This document shows, piece after piece, positions 5,440-8,829 of a DNA stretch of 8,829 nucleotides (the first letter of the stretch is position 1; each line of letters starts with the position of its first letter). This DNA comes from Lachnospiraceae bacterium (GTDB lineage Bacteria > Bacillota_A > Clostridia > Lachnospirales > Lachnospiraceae). The stretch is from contig JAEEWS010000063.1 of the NCBI GenBank assembly GCA_016287765.1, forward strand, positions 1-8,829, read 5' to 3'. The notes under the pieces are model-generated. The model searched no databases and was not told where the DNA came from. It saw only the letters and a list, made by a program, of their open reading frames with translations. A program made the position numbers and the translations under genes.

Positions 5440-7929
5440 CTACTTTACTTCCGACGGATCTTCATCTCCGTCTTCTGCAGGCTCTCCGCCTTCCGCATTA
5501 TCTTCTGTTTCTTCGGAAGCTCCGTTTACCGCCTGTTCTGCAGCCGCAACCTGGGCAGCCAGATCTTCGTCGGACATTTCTTCCTCATCCTCTGCTGTGG
5601 CATTTTTTATGAGTTCGTTAAACTCTGTGCCGTCCTCCGCACTCATGCCCATGTATTCCTGCTCATAGTCATCCACCGACATGGGTTTTGCGAAATAATA
5701 ACCCTGGAAGAATTCCGCGCCCATATCCACAAGGGAATTCGCCTGATCCTCTGTCTCCACGCCCATGGTAATGGTCTTGAAATCCAGCTGTTTTGCCAGA
5801 TCCAGCAGAGATTTGAGGATCTCTTTGCTCTTATTGTCTTTCTCGGAGTCCTGAAGGCACTTCATGTCGATCTTTATGGCATCCACGGGGATATCCTTAA
5901 GAGCTCCCATGGAATAGTTTTCTTTGCCGTAATCGTCCATAGCCACGGTGAAGCCAAATTCCCTGAACTTCTTTATCATAGATACCCGGCTTTCCAGATC
6001 CGCCATGATGGCACTTTCCGTGATCTCCAGCTTCAGGTTTTTGGGCTCTATTCCATATTTCTGCACAAGGAGTGTAAGTGTATTGTAAACATCCACATAG
6101 AAAAAATCTCTGGGCGAGATGTTTACGGACAGATACTTATCGGTGATCCCGATGTTCTGCCACTGCCTCAGCACCTCACAGGCACGTTCCCATATGTACT
6201 TATCAAGAACGGTGATAAAGCCGGTTCTTTCAAAGACGGGAATAAACGATGCGGGAGGTACCACACCCTTCTTGGGACGTACCCATCTGGCCAGTGCTTC
6301 ACCGCCGTCGCTGTAACCGTCCTTATCCACAATAGGTTGAATATAGAAGGTAAATTCCTTATTATCAATAGCGTTTTTAAGCTCGCCCACTATCTCCTGT
6401 TCCTTCTTCAGCTTGTCGCTGATCTCCGCATTATAGTGAGCCACACGATTATTGAGATTATCCTTGATCTGCTCCATGGCCAGCATAGCCCTGTCGCACA
6501 TTTCCGCAATAGGTATCTGGGGATCCGTAACCTCGTATACACCGATATTACAGAATACCTTGTAATATTCATTACCGGGTACACGCACTGCCTTTTGAGC
6601 CACCTCGTTAAACAGCTCGTCCGAATAGCGCTCTTTTCTCATGCAAAGCGCAAATCGGTCGTTGTCCAGACGGGCGGGAATACTGTCTGTACCGCTGCAG
6701 TTCTTAATGAGCTGTCGGGCGATGTTCACCAGCACACCATCCGCCACCTTACTGCCGAAAAGCTCGTTTATCATCTTGAAGTCCTTGATATTACTGGTTA
6801 CTATCACACGCTTTACGTCCGGCTCTTCTTCAAGAAGCTGCCTTACTCTGGCTTCAAACCCGTCGCTGTTATATATGGCTGTAAGATTATCGTGGCTTGC
6901 CTTGTACTGCTCGGTCTTAAGATCCGTGATATTCTTTGTCCTGTCGGTCATCATCAGATAAAATCCGATGAAATTGCCCTTTTTATCCTTAAGTTTCTTG
7001 TATTCCGATTCAAAATAGTGGTTTTCGCCGTCGATCTCGAAGGTGTCGGTCTTGGCATTATCGGGCGTGTGCTCATAGTCAAGTTCGGGGAATCTTTCGG
7101 AAAGGTATTCCATTAATGCATATGGATTGCCGGCGCCGAGGTTGAATATGCTTCCCGCAAAACGGTTATTGTATACGCAGTTTCCGTCATTATCGAAGCA
7201 GAGGACCGCGGCAGGCACGTCATTCATCGTAACCTCCAGCATCTGGGTCTCCACCCGGTTCTTATCGTACACCAGCAGATAGAAACCGATGTACAGTGCG
7301 ATCAGTGCATACAAAAGACCGTTGAATCCGGCCAGATTCTGGCTGAAGATAATATAATTGTCCAGGCCCACCAGTGCGAACATGGCGCCCACCACGTATA
7401 TGTACTTTTTCTTATAAAAGGAGGGGCTCTGAACAGCCTTCAGGATGAGCATGACTATGCTTGCAAGAGTATAAACGGCGCAGGTCACCACGTGCACATA
7501 GAATAAAGGCAGCATCAGGGGCTGGAAAACCAGGAAATCGCTGCTGTAGCGAGGGAGCTGCACCATCTCAAAGATATTGCCGTTCATGATGTTTGCCACA
7601 CCGAGGCCGAAGTTCACCAGGTTAAGCACGATGCCCGCAATAAAAGCAGGTAAAGGTATTGAAAACACCCTGGTGAATACGCTGACAAAGAGCATGAAAT
7701 AAAAGAGTTCCCATTCTACAAACATCAAAAACAGGGAATAGAAAATGCCGGATATGATCTCGTCCTGAATACAGAAGCTTAAGCAAAAGGTAAGGGCCGC
7801 AAACGCGCCGAATACAATGATCACGCGGATCTTTCTGCCCACTTCTCTTTCCCTCGCTCTGATGGTTATTGCCGATGCTAGGGAAAGAAAAAATATCAAT
7901 ATATATATAACATATAAAAATGCTCTCAT
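5440..7929 (-). CDS. Membrane PAS-GGDEF(degenerate)-EAL protein, putative c-di-GMP phosphodiesterase
   Basis: An 829-residue protein from the chosen ATG. It has about seven N-terminal membrane segments (residues ~3-225, resembling 7TM sensor regions), a PAS-like domain (~228-330), a GGDEF-type domain (~340-500), an EAL domain (~515-765) and an acidic Glu/Asp-rich tail. The GGDEF signature is replaced by LDNDRF (421-426) and the first metal-site region reads NIKDF, so cyclase activity is unlikely. The EAL domain keeps the residues expected of a phosphodiesterase: Glu544, Asn603, Glu635, Asp665-Asp666, Lys686, Glu725 and Gln742. However, loop 6 after DDYG reads KENYS instead of the usual TGYSS type, so activity is uncertain. 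The start at 7929 has AAGGAG at spacing five. A GTG in frame at 7977 would add 16 residues but has poor initiation signals and lies very close to the probable transcription start. glpP follows 25 nt downstream. Confidence 0.92.
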   Translation of the reverse strand: MRAFLYVIYILIFFLSLASAITIRAREREVGRKIRVIIVFGAFAALTFCLSFCIQDEIISGIFYSLFLMFVEWELFYFMLFVSVFTRVFSIPLPAFIAGIVLNLVNFGLGVANIMNGNIFEMVQLPRYSSDFLVFQPLMLPLFYVHVVTCAVYTLASIVMLILKAVQSPSFYKKKYIYVVGAMFALVGLDNYIIFSQNLAGFNGLLYALIALYIGFYLLVYDKNRVETQMLEVTMNDVPAAVLCFDNDGNCVYNNRFAGSIFNLGAGNPYALMEYLSERFPELDYEHTPDNAKTDTFEIDGENHYFESEYKKLKDKKGNFIGFYLMMTDRTKNITDLKTEQYKASHDNLTAIYNSDGFEARVRQLLEEEPDVKRVIVTSNIKDFKMINELFGSKVADGVLVNIARQLIKNCSGTDSIPARLDNDRFALCMRKERYSDELFNEVAQKAVRVPGNEYYKVFCNIGVYEVTDPQIPIAEMCDRAMLAMEQIKDNLNNRVAHYNAEISDKLKKEQEIVGELKNAIDNKEFTFYIQPIVDKDGYSDGGEALARWVRPKKGVVPPASFIPVFERTGFITVLDKYIWERACEVLRQWQNIGITDKYLSVNISPRDFFYVDVYNTLTLLVQKYGIEPKNLKLEITESAIMADLESRVSMIKKFREFGFTVAMDDYGKENYSMGALKDIPVDAIKIDMKCLQDSEKDNKSKEILKSLLDLAKQLDFKTITMGVETEDQANSLVDMGAEFFQGYYFAKPMSVDDYEQEYMGMSAEDGTEFNELIKNATAEDEEEMSDEDLAAQVAAAEQAVNGASEETEDNAEGGEPAEDGDEDPSEVK

Positions 7930-7934
7930 ATGTT

Positions 7935-7940
7935 CTCCTT
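7935..7940 (-). promoter_or_regulatory. Ribosome binding site deciding the EAL protein start
   Basis: The minus strand reads AAGGAG five bases before the ATG at 7929. This favours that start over the in-frame GTG at 7977, whose only upstream purine run is an AAAGGG almost touching it. The chosen start also places a hydrophobic membrane segment directly at the N-terminus. Confidence 0.8.
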
Positions 7941-7990
7941 CTGCCCATGTACCAATAATAGGAATGCTTAAAAACACATCCCTTTAAGGT

Positions 7991-8019
7991 ATTATACACC
8001 AATTTTAAGAAAATTAAAC
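7991..8019 (-). promoter_or_regulatory. Candidate promoter of the EAL-glpP operon
   Basis: TATAAT on the minus strand at 7996-7991, with a weak TTTAAT/GTTTAA -35 region 16-17 bp upstream. Transcription would start near 7984, giving a leader of about 55 nt before the ATG at 7929. I see no c-di-GMP riboswitch-like structure in this short leader. Confidence 0.5.
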
Positions 8020-8069
8020 ACGAGTGGCGATTCTTTCTTGATTTTTAATTATTAATGTCACAGTTTGTT

Positions 8070-8147
8070 AAAAAAGCAAAAAATGAACCCTTAACCCCGT
8101 CCCCAAAGGCTCATTTTTTGAACCCCGGGGACGGGGTCAGGGGTTCA
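8070..8147 (-). terminator. Repeat-derived terminator behind the HIT gene
   Basis: The inverted arms 8084-8104 and 8127-8147 match at 19 of 21 positions. Read leftward, the stem is followed at once by six T, GC, then six more T (plus-strand 8083-8070). This is a strong intrinsic-terminator layout for the HIT transcript that ends at 8173. It also isolates the downstream EAL-glpP promoter from read-through. Here the repeat units are arranged with their T-tracts pointing outward, unlike the other palindromes in the window. Confidence 0.7.
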
Positions 8148-8152
8148 TTTTT
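8078..8152. repeat. REP-like element, outward-facing unit pair
   Basis: This is another member of the GGGGACGGGG repeat family, running from the A-tract before TGAACCC to the T-tract after GGGGTTCA. The units face tail-out, with a loop at 8105-8126 that still contains family fragments (AAAGGCTCATTTTTTG). The arms carry different variants, TTAAGGG on one side and TCAGGGG on the other, so this copy is less perfect than the others. Confidence 0.85.
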
Positions 8153-8172
8153 CAACCCGCAGCCTGCGTGCC

Positions 8173-8583
8173 CTATATATTTTCCTTTATCTTTTTCGCC
8201 AGCTCCGCAGCTTCTCCGTCGGCATATCCGCCTGTGGCCCACTTTACATCCACTGTGTCATTCTCAAATCTGGGGATAAAGTGAATGTGGAGGTGGAACA
8301 CGGTCTGACCGGCTGCGGGGCCGTTGTTCTGCAGGATGTTCATTCCGTCACAGCCTGTGACTTTCTTAATGGCTGCTGCGATCTTCGGAACCACGGAGAA
8401 GATCCTGCCTGCCGTTTCGGCATCCAGTTCAAAGATATTTGCAACATGCTTTTTTACCAGCATGATGGCATGTCCCTTTGCAGCCGGTGCAATGTCAAGG
8501 ATCACGCGAACGTCTTCGTTTTCGAAGATGGTAGCTGAAGGGATCTCACCATTTGCAATCTTACAAAAAATACAATCACTCAT
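8173..8583 (-). CDS. HIT family (Hint-like) nucleotide hydrolase
   Basis: A 136-residue protein with the histidine-triad signature HLHIH (His97, His99, His101) inside VFHLHIHFIP. His99, the middle histidine, is the expected nucleophile. Cys4 and Cys7 in CIFCKI, with His46 and His97, fit the zinc site of bacterial Hint proteins. QNNGPAAGQ at 85-93 is the usual segment before the triad. Hint-like enzymes hydrolyse nucleoside phosphoramidates and aminoacyl-AMP; the physiological substrate in bacteria is generally unclear. The start is supported by AGGAGG at spacing five. No clear promoter was identified immediately upstream. The gene is bracketed by repeat elements on both sides: a terminator-like copy 3' and a very large palindrome 5'. 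Confidence 0.93.
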   Translation of the reverse strand: MSDCIFCKIANGEIPSATIFENEDVRVILDIAPAAKGHAIMLVKKHVANIFELDAETAGRIFSVVPKIAAAIKKVTGCDGMNILQNNGPAAGQTVFHLHIHFIPRFENDTVDVKWATGGYADGEAAELAKKIKENI

Positions 8584-8625
8584 AATAACCTCCTATAAAT
8601 ATATATGTTGAGAAAATGACCCTTT

Positions 8626-8828
8626 GGGGACGGGGTTAGTGGTTCACTTTTTGAGCCTCGGGGACGGGGTTAGTGGTTCACTTTTTGAGCCTTTGGGGAC
8701 GGGGTTAGGGGTTCATTTTTCGGCGCAAAGCGCCAAAATGAACCCCTAACCCCGTCCCCAAAGGCTCAAAAAGTGAACCACTAACCCCTTCCCCGAGGCT
8801 CAAAAAGTCAACCACTAACCCCGTCCCC
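8626..8828. repeat. Very large nested palindrome of REP-like units, 90-bp arms
   Basis: The arms 8626-8715 and 8739-8828 are inverted copies matching at 88 of 90 positions, with a 23-bp centre that itself holds GGCGC-AAA-GCGCC. Each arm contains two full units and the start of a third in the same order (33 + 34 + 23 bp), including matching CCTCGGGG and CCTTTGGGG junction variants. The two mismatches are GGTTCA against GGTTGA, and GGGGAC against GGGGAA. It continues to the window edge and may extend beyond. The HIT ribosome binding site is about 30 bp away. Confidence 0.93.
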
Positions 8829-8829
8829 G

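Noticed and set aside
5425..5440. A fragment of the repeat family (GTCCCCGG) before glpP
   Set aside because: Only a few bases match the unit, with no flanking similarity, so chance is sufficient.
5413..7116. 567-residue open frame on the plus strand opposite the EAL gene
   Set aside because: It is antisense to a clear multidomain gene, has no ribosome binding site and shows no recognisable domain. It arises from the codon bias of the real gene.
7930..7977. N-terminal extension of the EAL protein from a GTG at 7977
   Set aside because: The initiation signals are poor and it lies within about seven bases of the probable transcription start. The ATG at 7929 has AAGGAG at good spacing.
8619..8829. 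CRISPR array
   Set aside because: The ~33-bp units abut directly without unique spacers and occur in both orientations as palindromes. No cas gene is nearby.

Overview
The window looks like a chromosomal segment of an anaerobic Firmicute in the Clostridia, most likely Lachnospiraceae-like. The reasons are strong AGGAGG-type ribosome binding sites, a GlpP-type glycerol-3-phosphate antiterminator, a Thr/Pro-rich lipoprotein, and a GlpA-like/GlpB-like/DUF1667 operon. The taxonomic call is an inference from gene content.

Layout from left to right. Positions 1-150 hold an intergenic palindromic repeat array. Positions 141-3267 are a leftward operon of three tightly packed genes: a GlpA-like FAD/[2Fe-2S] dehydrogenase, a pyridine-nucleotide-dependent flavoprotein and a small Cys-rich DUF1667 protein. 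Positions 3268-3648 are a divergent regulatory region. It contains a perfect 29-bp-arm hairpin next to the first operon's ribosome binding site, leader sequence with alternative stems, and a perfect consensus sigma-A promoter facing right. Positions 3649-4773 encode a Thr/Pro-rich lipoprotein on the plus strand. A bidirectional terminator (4805-4838) separates it from a leftward pair: a membrane PAS/GGDEF/EAL protein (start at 7929) followed 25 nt later by glpP (4842-5414). Positions 7930-8172 hold that pair's promoter and a second repeat element that looks like a working terminator. Positions 8173-8583 encode a HIT-family hydrolase, and 8595-8829 holds a very large palindrome of the same repeat family.

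How the genes fit together: the three-gene operon probably oxidises glycerol 3-phosphate (or a similar hydroxy acid) and passes electrons to NAD(P) or another acceptor. GlpP would sense glycerol 3-phosphate and allow transcription through leader terminators of glp operons, and the nearby operon is an obvious candidate target. GlpP appears to be co-transcribed with a c-di-GMP-type protein, which would link two signals.

The most unusual feature is the repeat family built on a GGGGACGGGGTTA(G/T)-type unit. It occurs at four intergenic places, always as inverted or nested inverted copies, and it supplies the stop codon of one gene, a hairpin at the translation start of another and a probable terminator for a third. 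I see no transposase, CRISPR array, tRNA or rRNA in the window.
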